The notes below the pieces were generated by a model, which searched no databases, had not been told where the DNA came from, and saw nothing but the letters and a program-made list of their open reading frames with translations. A program made the position numbers and the translations under genes. Shown in pieces: positions 10,162-19,004 of a DNA stretch of 64,000 nt. Source of the stretch: Gemmatimonadaceae bacterium (GTDB taxonomy: Bacteria; Gemmatimonadota; Gemmatimonadetes; Gemmatimonadales; Gemmatimonadaceae); NCBI GenBank assembly GCA_025930755.1, contig JAICOJ010000004.1, positions 19,654-83,653 on the forward strand, in the 5' to 3' direction. Position 1 is the stretch's first letter. Each line of letters opens with the position of its first letter.

Positions 10162-10527
10162 TCAAGTCACCCGATCGACGAGATTGCCGATGACTTCCGG
10201 CACGCGCTGCGCCGCATCCCCTGCCTGCTTCATCACCGACGATGCCACACGCTTCGCGCGCGCAACGGGGGACTGCTTCCGTGCGCGCTTACGGCCACCG
10301 GTGCGCTTGCGGCCACCGGAACGTTTCCGCCCCGATGACTTCCGGGCCGATCCCCGCGCGGATGATTTGCGACGGGACGACTTGCGCGCTGCCGATTTCC
10401 GTCCGCCGGATTTCCTGCGCGCGCTCTTTCTCCCTGCCGACTTCCGGCCGCTCGACTTCCGGCCGCCGGACTTCCGTCGCCCACCCGACCGCGCTGTACC
10501 GCGAGACGACCGCTTCTTCGTCGCCAT
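10162..10527 (-). CDS. histone H1-like Lys/Arg/Ser/Gly-repeat protein
   Basis: MATKKRSSRGTARSGGRRKSGGRKSSGRKSAGRKSARRKSGGRKSAARKSS...; pentad-like RKS repeats; non-repetitive C-terminus VASSVMKQAGDAAQRVPEVIGNLVDRVT. Confidence 0.7.
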   Translation of the reverse strand: MATKKRSSRGTARSGGRRKSGGRKSSGRKSAGRKSARRKSGGRKSAARKSSRRKSSARGSARKSSGRKRSGGRKRTGGRKRARKQSPVARAKRVASSVMKQAGDAAQRVPEVIGNLVDRVT

Positions 10528-10608
10528 GGCAATGCTCTCCAAGTTGAGAGTTGGGTGCTCGCACGTCTTGGCAAGAATCGCGCGCGCGCAGCACCGTTGC
10601 GCGGCGCA

Positions 10609-11994
10609 TTATGGAGCATCCGAGCGTGGCCGGCGCTGCATCGCGGTCCACCGTGCAAGACGGCGAGCCAGCTCCGCGTCATCCGTCGCAAGCGCCTGCA
10701 ACTCGGTGAGCACCGCTTCGCGCGATGTGCCGCGGGCCTCGGCGATCAAAGGCGGTTCGCCAACACCCTGACGCTCGGGATCGGCGCGTCGCTCCACCTG
10801 CAGTCGCGCGACCACGTCGTTGGGGTTTCGCTCATCGACCGTGATGATCACGATGCGGCCGCCAGGCGAGTCGTGCCGGTACACCGTGAGACCGTGCTCC
10901 ATGCCATCAACATGCGAGGAAGCTGGCCGTCGCGGAAGCAGGAACGAAGACGCGGTGCCTCTCTGCTCCATCCTTATCCCTCGTGTTTCCCCATGGGCGA
11001 GTACCCAGAGATTCTCGTCCGGCAGCATCGCGCGCGTCCACGCCGCCCGTGCGCGCTGCGGCGGCGCCAGGATCGGCTCGTCGGTGAGTCGAAACGTGCC
11101 CCAGTGCACGCCCACCATCACCGCGCGTGCCAGCGACCCATGGTGCGCATGCAGCGCACGAAAGGCGGTGATCGCGTCATCCGGATCGACGTGCACCGGC
11201 TGCATGAACCACCGTGGCTCGTAGGCGCCAATCGGGATCGCACTGACAACGAAGGGACCGAATCGCTCACCAATGCGCGCGAACTCCGGGTGCAACCCGG
11301 TGTCACCTGCATAGAAAAGGCGTCCGGCTGCGCTCGCGACGGCGAAGCCGCACCACAGCGTTCGATCGCGGTCCAACGGCGTGCGCGCGCTGAAGTGTCG
11401 CGCCGGTGTGCAGGCGACGGTCGCGTCTCCCACCGTTCGTTCGTCCCACCAGTCGAGTTCTGTGATGTAGCGCACTCCGAGCGAACGCACGAAACCGCCG
11501 AGTCGCAGAGGGACTACCCACTGCGCGGTCGGCTGCGCTCTGGCGAGTGCTCGCACCGACCACGCGTCGAGGTGATCGTAGTGATTATGCGAGAGCAGGA
11601 CGATATCGATGGGAGGCAGCCCGTTCAGCGGCAATGCCGCAGGGATCAGGCGTCGAGGGCCCACCAGCCGCCACGGTGACGCCCTGTCGCTCCAGATGGG
11701 ATCGGTAAGGATGTTGACCGAACCCAGCTGCACGAGCAGCGTCGAATGACCAACCCAGGTGACCGCAATCTCGTTCGCCGCCGCGCGCGGTACTCGCACG
11801 GCCGGGGGCACGCATCGCAGGGAGCGCGCGCCGTCGTCACGGGGGAGCGGGTGTCGCACGCGGTTCCATCGCCACCTCAGCAAGCCCGCGAACCGCGATT
11901 CCGCGAGGCCCCACGGATTGCGAAACTTCCCGTTCGGCGCGTGGTGCGGCGGAGCGTTCGGCGGCGAATCCCCGGTGTGCTCGCTCTCGCTCAC
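10609..11994 (-). CDS. MBL-fold metallo-hydrolase (UlaG/NAPE-PLD-like) with C-terminal uncharacterised domain
   Basis: TWVGHSTLLVQLGSVNILTDPIWSDRASP..., LLSHNHYDHLDAWSVRAL; C-terminal ~90 aa homologous to the ORF at 19005-19256. Confidence 0.85.
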   Translation of the reverse strand: MSESEHTGDSPPNAPPHHAPNGKFRNPWGLAESRFAGLLRWRWNRVRHPLPRDDGARSLRCVPPAVRVPRAAANEIAVTWVGHSTLLVQLGSVNILTDPIWSDRASPWRLVGPRRLIPAALPLNGLPPIDIVLLSHNHYDHLDAWSVRALARAQPTAQWVVPLRLGGFVRSLGVRYITELDWWDERTVGDATVACTPARHFSARTPLDRDRTLWCGFAVASAAGRLFYAGDTGLHPEFARIGERFGPFVVSAIPIGAYEPRWFMQPVHVDPDDAITAFRALHAHHGSLARAVMVGVHWGTFRLTDEPILAPPQRARAAWTRAMLPDENLWVLAHGETRGIRMEQRGTASSFLLPRRPASSHVDGMEHGLTVYRHDSPGGRIVIITVDERNPNDVVARLQVERRADPERQGVGEPPLIAEARGTSREAVLTELQALATDDAELARRLARWTAMQRRPRSDAP

Positions 11995-13103
11995 TCGCCG
12001 AACGCAGCGAGATTCTCGTCGAGATGAGCGATGCTGCGCATGCCGACGAGCGCCGTCGACACCGGCAGCCCCGTGACGAAAGAAAGCGCTCGCTGGGCGT
12101 CCGTGGAAAAGCCCGGAAGCGCCTCACGGACCTGTGGGGGCAGACCGGTGGCCAGCCGCGCCTGGAGCAGCGACGCGCTCGCCACCACCGAAATTCCCAG
12201 CTCTGCCGCAGCGTGCAGGAATGGCATCTCCCGCCCCCGTACCCGCTGCGTGGACAGGCGCACCGCTTCAGGCATGGCCAGGTTGATGGGAAGCTGAACG
12301 ACCCGACACCGATGGTCAGAGCCGCCGGCGTCGTGCGCCGCCGCCACCACCTCCGCGAGCTCCAAATGCCCGCGGGTGCCGCGGGCCGCGCGGAAGCCGT
12401 TCCACGTCGCGCATCCGTAACGAGCAATGTCCCCGGCATCGCACCGTGATTCGAGCATGGCGAACGTCTCCCGGAGCCGATCGAGCATCTGCGACGGCTT
12501 GATCGCGTCGAGCTGTTGCTCCGGGTTGTGCACGTAGTACACGTCGATCGTCTCGACGCCCATGTTCTCGCGACTGCGCCGGAGCTGATCGGCCAGAAAT
12601 CCCGGCGCGATGCTGTGCGCGTCGGCGATCACATCCTCCGGAGCGACGATCCCGTTCGCGAAGTACTCCCGCTCCAGAAACGCGCGGTATTCCTCGCGCG
12701 ACGTCGGCGCGTTGGTGTCGAGGGGGATGTAGCCGCCCTTCGTGCACACGACGACCTCCTCGCGCGCGACGAGCCCACCCGCGATGACCGCGCGGACGGC
12801 ACGCCCGACGACTCGCTCCGACCGTTGACACCGATAGTTGATGGCGCTGTCGAGAACGTTGATGCCACGCTCGATCGCTGCGCGCGCGGCCGCGTCGTAC
12901 CGGCTGTCATCCGCGTCGTCGCATTCGCCCAGGTAGGTGCCGAGGCCGAGCGTCGAAACGCGGAGCGTTCGATCGAGCGGACGATGGAACCCCTCACCTC
13001 GCCGCTTCGCGAACCGCTCGGCGTGGCGCATGGTGCCTTTGGCGGTCGCTCGACCGACGAGGAGCGGCGTGGTGGCCGTGGCGGTTGCGGGCGTCTTCAC
13101 CAT
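11991..13103 (-). CDS. aldo/keto reductase
   Basis: RVSTLGLGTYLGECD..., NVLDSAINYRCQRSERVVGRAV, AKR barrel motifs; 4-bp overlap with the MBL gene. Confidence 0.88.
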   Translation of the reverse strand: MVKTPATATATTPLLVGRATAKGTMRHAERFAKRRGEGFHRPLDRTLRVSTLGLGTYLGECDDADDSRYDAAARAAIERGINVLDSAINYRCQRSERVVGRAVRAVIAGGLVAREEVVVCTKGGYIPLDTNAPTSREEYRAFLEREYFANGIVAPEDVIADAHSIAPGFLADQLRRSRENMGVETIDVYYVHNPEQQLDAIKPSQMLDRLRETFAMLESRCDAGDIARYGCATWNGFRAARGTRGHLELAEVVAAAHDAGGSDHRCRVVQLPINLAMPEAVRLSTQRVRGREMPFLHAAAELGISVVASASLLQARLATGLPPQVREALPGFSTDAQRALSFVTGLPVSTALVGMRSIAHLDENLAAFGE

Positions 13104-13225
13104 GCTGACGCTACGCGATGCGTCACCCTGCGCAAGGGCACGCGCCTTGTCACCATCGACGTACAGTGGTCGTCTTTGGCTCAGAGGTAGCTTCGGGCAC
13201 GATGCCTGCTTAGGTTACAAGTAGC

Positions 13226-13257
13226 CGGCCCGGGCCTCGCGTAACGAGACCGGGCCG
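13226..13257. promoter_or_regulatory. GC-rich inverted repeat in the leader of the desaturase gene
   Basis: CGGCCCGGGCCTCG...CGAGACCGGGCCG; no gene ends here, the desaturase begins 45 bp downstream. Confidence 0.45.
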
Positions 13258-13301
13258 TTCCGTCACCATCGCGGCAGTCGCTTTACGGAGGAGCACCACG
13301 A

Positions 13302-14048
13302 ATGTTGGACTTTGCCAGCTGGGCGTCGCACTGGTGGATACCGGTGCTGTTCATCGTCATCGCGGGACACCTCACGAATGTGTGCGTGACGCTGTTTCTG
13401 CACCGCATGCAGACACACCGTGGCGTGCAGTTCCACGCGCTTGTCGCCGTGCCGATGCGCCTCTGGCTGTGGCTCTCGACCGGGATCATCACGAAGGAGT
13501 GGGTCGCCTGCCACCGGAAGCACCATGCCTTCGCCGACCGCGAGGGCGATCCGCATTCGCCCCTGCTCGAGGGGCTTCGCAACATCATCCTCAAGGGCGC
13601 GCTCTACTACCGCCAGGCCATTCGTCAGCCCGGGATGGTCGACAAGTACGGCAAGGGCACGCCGAACGACTGGCTCGAGCGTACGCTGCTGACGCCACTC
13701 AACTGGCTCGGGATCGTCGTGATGCTCGCCGTCGATCTCTACCTCTTCGGCTTTTTCGTCGGCGCGCTGGTCTGGGGGGTTCAGATGCTGTGGATTCCCT
13801 TCTGGGCCGCCGGGATCGTCAACGGTATCGGCCACGCCCTCGGCTATCGCAACTTCGACGTGAAGGATGAGAGCCGCAACATCTCTCCGATCGCGATCTG
13901 GCTCGGCGGCGAAGAGCTGCACAACAATCACCACGCCGATCCACACTCCGCGAAGTTCGGAGCGAAGTGGTACGAGCTGGACATCGGGTGGGTCTACATC
14001 CGGCTCCTCCAGGTCTTCGGGCTGGCGAAGGTCAAGTACGCCCGCTAA
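13302..14048 (+). CDS. fatty acid desaturase (acyl-CoA delta-9-type)
   Basis: His boxes HRMQTHR, HRKHHAFAD, HNNHHAD; preceded by GGAGGAG RBS. Confidence 0.9.
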   Translation: MLDFASWASHWWIPVLFIVIAGHLTNVCVTLFLHRMQTHRGVQFHALVAVPMRLWLWLSTGIITKEWVACHRKHHAFADREGDPHSPLLEGLRNIILKGALYYRQAIRQPGMVDKYGKGTPNDWLERTLLTPLNWLGIVVMLAVDLYLFGFFVGALVWGVQMLWIPFWAAGIVNGIGHALGYRNFDVKDESRNISPIAIWLGGEELHNNHHADPHSAKFGAKWYELDIGWVYIRLLQVFGLAKVKYAR

Positions 14049-14151
14049 CACGGCGTAAGGGCAGGCCAAGACGCGGGTCAAGGGTTATCGTTCACAACGA
14101 GCCCTTGACCCTTTTCGTTGGCCTCTGGCCCGCGTCACCACGAGAGGACCC

Positions 14152-14430
14152 ATGACCGATATAGCCTGCTCTCGCTGCGCGAATACGCGCGCGGGATTCG
14201 AGCGAGCACCATTCCCTGGTCCCATCGGAGAGCGCGTTCAGCGCGAGATCTGCACCGTGTGCTGGGCCGAGTGGAATCGCCAGCAAATGATGCTCATCAA
14301 CCACTACGGCTTGAACCTCATGGATCCGCAGGCGCGCCAGTTTCTCACGAAGAACATGGAATCGTTCCTCTTCGGCGCCGGGCCGAGCGAGCAGGTCGAC
14401 ACCACCAAGCAGGGAACGATCAACTGGTGA
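14152..14430 (+). CDS. Fe(2+)-trafficking / oxidative damage protection protein (YggX-like)
   Basis: CSRCANTRAGFERAPFPGPIGERVQREICTVCWAEWNRQQMMLINHYGLNLMDPQARQFLTKNMESFLF. Confidence 0.9.
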   Translation: MTDIACSRCANTRAGFERAPFPGPIGERVQREICTVCWAEWNRQQMMLINHYGLNLMDPQARQFLTKNMESFLFGAGPSEQVDTTKQGTINW

Positions 14431-15272
14431 CCGGCGGCCGCCATCGCGTCCGCCGCCTGCATCCGGGTTTCCTCGCCGCGTCCTTCGCGCTGGCCGCATG
14501 CACGGACACGTCCTCGATTGGGATCGAAGAGGAGCGCGAGATGGGTCTCGCGGTCGCCGAGCAGGCCGCACGCGAAATGCCGCTGCTGCAGGATGAGCCC
14601 GTCGTTCGCTTCGTCCGCGAGCTCGGAGCCCACATCGTCGAGCGCGCCGACACCACCGGTCGCGCCTACGAGTTCCGAGTCATCGACTCGGAGATGGCGA
14701 ACGCGTTCGCCATCCCGGGCGGGTTCATCTTCGTCAACCGTGGCATTCTCGAGCGCGCCGAGAGCGCATCGGAGCTCGCGGGCGTGCTAGCGCACGAAAT
14801 CGGACACGTGGTGGAGCGGCATGGTCTCGAGCAGATGGCGAAGGCGCAGAATACGAACACGATCGTCAGCCTCGTCTACGTACTCCTCGGACGCGCTCCC
14901 GGCGGGGCAGAGCAGGTGGCGCTCCAAGTCGCGGGGAGCGCATGGATGGCCAAGCACAGCCGGGAGGCGGAGCGTGAAGCGGATCGGGTGGCGGTCGTCT
15001 ATCTCGCGCGTGCGGGACTCGACCCACGTGGCATGCCGCAGTTTTTTCAACGACTCCTCAATGAGGATCGTGCGAGCCCGAACGAGCTTCTCGCGTGGTT
15101 CTCGACGCATCCCGTGACGGAAGACCGCATTACCGACACGGAAGCGATGATCGCGCAGCTTCCCTCGGACGCCGTGGAACGCGCGGCTGCCGACCTGCCT
15201 CAGTTCACCCAAATGCGGCGTCGTCTCGCGAGCCTTCCCGCACCACCAGCCGATCCGCGCACGCTTCCATGA
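14427..15272 (+). CDS. M48-family metalloprotease lipoprotein
   Basis: GTG start overlaps the previous stop; HEIGHVVERHGLEQ zinc motif; EREADRVAVVYLARAG. Confidence 0.87.
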   Translation: MTGGRHRVRRLHPGFLAASFALAACTDTSSIGIEEEREMGLAVAEQAAREMPLLQDEPVVRFVRELGAHIVERADTTGRAYEFRVIDSEMANAFAIPGGFIFVNRGILERAESASELAGVLAHEIGHVVERHGLEQMAKAQNTNTIVSLVYVLLGRAPGGAEQVALQVAGSAWMAKHSREAEREADRVAVVYLARAGLDPRGMPQFFQRLLNEDRASPNELLAWFSTHPVTEDRITDTEAMIAQLPSDAVERAAADLPQFTQMRRRLASLPAPPADPRTLP

Positions 15273-17173
15273 TCACGGCGCCATCCCAAACGGCCGCAGG
15301 CCATTCCATGCATTTGCCGAGAAGATCCACCACCTGCGCACGAGCGCTCGCGCTTCTTGCCGTCGCTGCGTGCGCCCGATCGACACCCTCGCCCGCCGCC
15401 GCCCCGTCCCTGTCGACTGACTCGGGCACCGTCGCGGTCGCGCGTCAACGCGCTCCGGCCGACTGGGTGGATTCCGTCCTCGCCTCGTTGTCCCTCCGTG
15501 AGAAAGCGGCGCAGATGGTGTGGCCAACGGTGTTCGGCGACTACTCCTCGAGCGATTCCCAACAGTGGGAGACGCTGAGGCGCCTGATTCAGGAAGAGCG
15601 AGTCGGCGGGTACACGGTGTCGGTGGGATCGCCGATCGAGATCGCGGTAAAGCTCGACGCCATGCAGCGGATGAGCCGCGTTCCACTCATGTTCGGCGCT
15701 GACTTCGAGTTTGGTGCCGGTTACCGCGCGCGTGGCGGGTGGTTTCTCCCTAACGGCATCGATCTTGGCGGTGCGGTCGTCTTTCCGCCGCAAATGGCGC
15801 TGGGCGCCACCGGCGACACCTCGCTCGCCTACGAGCAGGGTCGTGTAACGGCGCTGGAGGGACGCGCGCTGGGCGTGCACGTCGCCTACGCACCGATTCT
15901 CGACGTCAACAACAACCCCGCGAATCCGGTGATCAACACGCGGTCCTACGGGGAGGACCCCGTGCTCGCCGGTCGCCTCGGCGCCGCCTTCGTGCGTGGG
16001 CTTCAGGAGCACGGCATGATCGCCACCGGGAAGCATTTTCCGGGACATGGCGACACCGAGGTGAACTCTCATCTCGCGCTTCCGGTCGTTGGCGTGACGC
16101 GAGCCAGACTCGACACTGTCGAGCTGGTGCCGTTTCGCGCTTCCGTCGCGGCCGGTGTTGGCGCCATCATGACCTTCCACGGCGCGATGCCGGCACTCGA
16201 CTCGACGGGAGCGCCCGGGACACTGTCGCGGAAGGTCCTCGGCGATTTGCTTCGCGGCGATCTCGATTTCGAAGGTGTCGTCATCTCCGACGCGATGGAC
16301 ATGCGTGGGGTCCTCGACAAGTACGGGGCCGTCGAGGCGGCCATCCGGGCGGTGGAGGCGGGCGCCGATGTGCTGATCCAGCCGCTCGACGTTCGTCAAA
16401 CGATCGATGCGGTGGTGCAGGGCGTGTCGAGCGGGAGATACGACGAGGCGCGCATCGACGGGTCGGTTCGCCGGCTGCTCGAGGCCAAGCGGCGAGTCGG
16501 TTTGGATCGCCGCCCCTCGGTCCCGATCGATAGCGTGCGATTCGTCGTTGGGGATTCCGATCACGTCGCGATCGCGCGAACCATTGCCGAGCGATCGATC
16601 ACCCTGGTTCGCGACTCGCTCGGGCAGCTGCCGCTCTCCAGGTTGCCGCGCTCGCGGCGTGTGCTGTCGATTACTCTGGCGCGCCGGGCGGACCTTGCCG
16701 CGGGTAGCGCGTTCGACGCCGAGCTCCGGCGCCACTTCTCGACGGTTCGTTCGGAGCTCGTGAATGCGGATGCGCCCGCCAACGCCGAATGGGACCGGCT
16801 GCTTCGTGTCGCGCGGCCGTTCGATGTCGTTGTCGTCAGCTCGTATGTCTCTCACGCCTGGAATGCGACGAGCGCGGACGCGCCGAAGGAGTTCGCGAAC
16901 TTCGTGAACTCGCTCGTCAGGGCTCGCAAGCGGCCGATCGTGGTATCGCTCGGCAATCCCTATCTGCTGCAGCAGCTGCGCGGCGTGCCCGCGTATTTGA
17001 TCGCGTGGAGCGGGATCAGTGCGTCGCAGCGGGCGGCGGCTCGTGCCTTGCTCGGCACGAACGCGATCACGGGGCGGTTGCCGATTCGCATTCCACCAAG
17101 TACATCAATTGGTGCGGGATTGATGCGTGGTGTGGATTCAGCGAGCGCTCGTGGATCTGGGGCACGTCGCTAA
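15269..17173 (+). CDS. glycoside hydrolase family 3 / beta-N-acetylhexosaminidase-like
   Basis: ATGA overlap with the previous stop; KHFPGHGDTEVNSHLALP, VISDAMDMRGV motifs; signal peptide. Confidence 0.88.
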   Translation: MITAPSQTAAGHSMHLPRRSTTCARALALLAVAACARSTPSPAAAPSLSTDSGTVAVARQRAPADWVDSVLASLSLREKAAQMVWPTVFGDYSSSDSQQWETLRRLIQEERVGGYTVSVGSPIEIAVKLDAMQRMSRVPLMFGADFEFGAGYRARGGWFLPNGIDLGGAVVFPPQMALGATGDTSLAYEQGRVTALEGRALGVHVAYAPILDVNNNPANPVINTRSYGEDPVLAGRLGAAFVRGLQEHGMIATGKHFPGHGDTEVNSHLALPVVGVTRARLDTVELVPFRASVAAGVGAIMTFHGAMPALDSTGAPGTLSRKVLGDLLRGDLDFEGVVISDAMDMRGVLDKYGAVEAAIRAVEAGADVLIQPLDVRQTIDAVVQGVSSGRYDEARIDGSVRRLLEAKRRVGLDRRPSVPIDSVRFVVGDSDHVAIARTIAERSITLVRDSLGQLPLSRLPRSRRVLSITLARRADLAAGSAFDAELRRHFSTVRSELVNADAPANAEWDRLLRVARPFDVVVVSSYVSHAWNATSADAPKEFANFVNSLVRARKRPIVVSLGNPYLLQQLRGVPAYLIAWSGISASQRAAARALLGTNAITGRLPIRIPPSTSIGAGLMRGVDSASARGSGARR

Positions 17174-17282
17174 CCGGCGAGCGTTGTGATTGACGGGTGG
17201 AAAAGAACAGGCTATATAGTCGCGCTTCGCGACGAGCGGCATCGATAGGCGCGGAACGCGACCAATTTCGGGGAGACTTGAC

Positions 17283-17305
17283 ATTAGTGACCGAGTGTGA
17301 CTAAT
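17283..17305. promoter_or_regulatory. inverted repeat ATTAGT-N11-ACTAAT just after a TTGACA box, upstream of the Nudix/HTH gene
   Basis: TTGACA at 17278-17283; ATTAGTgaccgagtgtgACTAAT; likely ATG at 17315. Confidence 0.35.
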
Positions 17306-17314
17306 TCGCGCCCG

Positions 17315-18040
17315 ATGCGCGATCGTCCCCAGACAACCGCCCCGGCCGGCCGCCCAGCCGTTGCAGCCCGTCCCGTCATTCGACGGGCGCTCCTCTCCGT
17401 CGACGTCGTTCTCTTCACGCCTCATGGGCGCCGCTTGACCGTTCTGTTGGTCCGCGCGGCAGATCCGCGTGCGCGTGAACGGTGGGAGCTGCCGTGGGAT
17501 GCCGCCCGGACGGATGAGGCGCTCGATGTCGCCGCCGCCCGCATCGCCCGATCGGCGTTAGGCGCGGGCGCGGCGTGGACGCGACAAGTGGTCGCGTCGG
17601 GTGGCGACCAGCGCCACCCCGGCGAAACCGAATTCTCGATCGCGTACCTTGGGCTCGTGCCCGCGGGCACGCCACCGCCGGTCGGTGGCGAGGCGAGCTG
17701 GTTCCCGCTCGATGAGATTCCGCCGGTGGCGCCTCGGCACCGCGCCATGGTGGATTCCGCTCTCGGCATGCTTCGTCTGGAACTCGATCAGTCCCCTGTC
17801 GCATTCCGGTTACTTCCCCCGACCTTCACGCTGAGCCAACTCCAGGAGGTGTACGAGGTCTTGCTCGGCCGCAAGCTGCACAAGGCGAGCTTCCGTCGCG
17901 CACTTCACGCAGCATGGCTCGTGGAGCCTATAGATGAATGGCGGAGCGAAGGCCGAGGCCGGCCCGCACAATTGTTCCGCTACGCGCCGAAGAAGAGACG
18001 GACGAGTCGGCGGGGTGTGAGGTTCGATCTGTTAGGATAG
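17315..18040 (+). CDS. NrtR-like Nudix-HTH transcriptional regulator / Nudix family protein
   Basis: N-terminal Nudix-like fold and C-terminal wHTH LLPPTFTLSQLQEVYEVLLGRKLHKASFRRAL...GRPAQLFRYAP (ORF can extend to GTG at 17297). Confidence 0.8.
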   Translation: MRDRPQTTAPAGRPAVAARPVIRRALLSVDVVLFTPHGRRLTVLLVRAADPRARERWELPWDAARTDEALDVAAARIARSALGAGAAWTRQVVASGGDQRHPGETEFSIAYLGLVPAGTPPPVGGEASWFPLDEIPPVAPRHRAMVDSALGMLRLELDQSPVAFRLLPPTFTLSQLQEVYEVLLGRKLHKASFRRALHAAWLVEPIDEWRSEGRGRPAQLFRYAPKKRRTSRRGVRFDLLG

Positions 18041-18200
18041 GGGTCAGGGGTCAGGAGTCAGGAGTCAGGGGTCAGGAGTCAGGGGTCAGGGATGGAAAGG
18101 GGCCGCGGCGCTTCGCGCCTGCGGCCCACATCAGATGAGCGCGGCAGCTTCGCTGCCGCGCTTTGCCATCCCGACCCCTGACCCCTGACTCCTGACCCCT
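18041..18200. repeat. locus A: 7-nt-periodic (GGRGTCA) palindromic array with two internal hairpins
   Basis: Left arm GGGTCAG/GAGTCAG x7 (18041-18089); right inverted arm ACCCCTG/ACTCCTG (18174-18200); inner hairpins at ~18099-18127 and 18139-18161. Confidence 0.9.
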
Positions 18201-18258
18201 ATCGTCACCGGTTAGCTGACTGGAACCAAATCAGGGATCCCGAGGTACACCCCTTGCG

Positions 18259-18290
18259 TTACCTTATTAGTACCAATACGTATATTACTA
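18259..18290 (+). promoter_or_regulatory. AT-rich putative promoter with TAGTA-N13-TACTA inverted repeat
   Basis: TTACCT (18259-18264), 16-nt spacer, TATATT (18281-18286) in otherwise GC-rich DNA. Confidence 0.4.
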
Positions 18291-18312
18291 CGAAACACAC
18301 GGAGGGAGCCGG

Positions 18313-18588
18313 TTGCTCGCCTACCTGGACGCGCTGTGTGCCGCTTTGCTCGCGCGTGACACCGAGGAGATCGATCGCCTTGGCCGTCATCCACTTGCAT
18401 GCGCCCTGCCGCGGACGGTACGTGAGGAAGTCCTCGCGATTCGTCGCGTTGGACCCGGCTCCCTTCGCGCGCCCATAGAGACCCTTCGTCATTACCACCG
18501 CACGGCCCATCTGGCAGGAATCGCGCGCGACCCGGCTTCGGCTGGCGCGCAGACGGAGCTGCCACTTGCCGCGGGAGGAGCGGGCTAA
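18313..18588 (+). CDS. hypothetical small protein
   Basis: TTG start after a GGAGGGAG RBS; stop overlaps the next start. Confidence 0.5.
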   Translation: MLAYLDALCAALLARDTEEIDRLGRHPLACALPRTVREEVLAIRRVGPGSLRAPIETLRHYHRTAHLAGIARDPASAGAQTELPLAAGGAG

Positions 18589-18962
18589 TGGGTGTGCTTC
18601 GCCGCAAGCAGCGGACGACGGTTCGGCAGTCAGGCGCCGCCTCGGCGCTGAACGAGGTCACGCTTCGCCGCCTTTCCGACCAGGGCCTCAGCGAGACACC
18701 GGTCCCCGCTCGCGTCCTCGAGACGCCAAGCGGGCAGCGGTGGCTCGTCGTACTCATCGCCCGATTGGCTTCGGTGGATCCTGTCGGCGAAACGCGGGGA
18801 GCGCGGTTGATCGTCCGGGCAGAACCTTTGTTCGGTGGACAGGATCGCGCCCGCATCGTAACCGTCAAGGCCGCCACGCTGGATGAGATGGATGGCTCGG
18901 TTCTGCGCGATGCGCTGTTGCGCCGGCGAGGGAACCCGGCCAAACAGCAGCGGAGGGGATGA
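18588..18962 (+). CDS. hypothetical protein
   Basis: 124-aa ORF, start overlaps upstream stop; ends at a bidirectional terminator. Confidence 0.55.
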   Translation: MGVLRRKQRTTVRQSGAASALNEVTLRRLSDQGLSETPVPARVLETPSGQRWLVVLIARLASVDPVGETRGARLIVRAEPLFGGQDRARIVTVKAATLDEMDGSVLRDALLRRRGNPAKQQRRG

Positions 18963-18968
18963 AAAAAA

Positions 18969-18992
18969 TCGGCGGCCACGTGGCCGCCGATT
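18969..18992. terminator. bidirectional intrinsic terminator between convergent genes
   Basis: A-run + ATCGGCGGCCAC/GTGGCCGCCGAT + T-rich tract (ttcctttttat). Confidence 0.85.
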
Positions 18993-19004
18993 CCTTTTTA
19001 TCGA

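Noticed and set aside
13165-13225. tRNA-like TGGCTCAGAGGTAG D-arm motif
   Set aside because: No matching acceptor stem, anticodon arm or GGTTCRA T-loop in the following ~60 nt
15200-16855. 551-aa minus-strand ORF opposite the GH3 gene
   Set aside because: Antisense shadow ORF common in GC-rich DNA; the plus-strand GH3 motifs are unambiguous
18041-18200. Possible CRISPR array
   Set aside because: Units are 7 nt with no unique spacers, and are mirrored as a palindrome; no cas genes in the window
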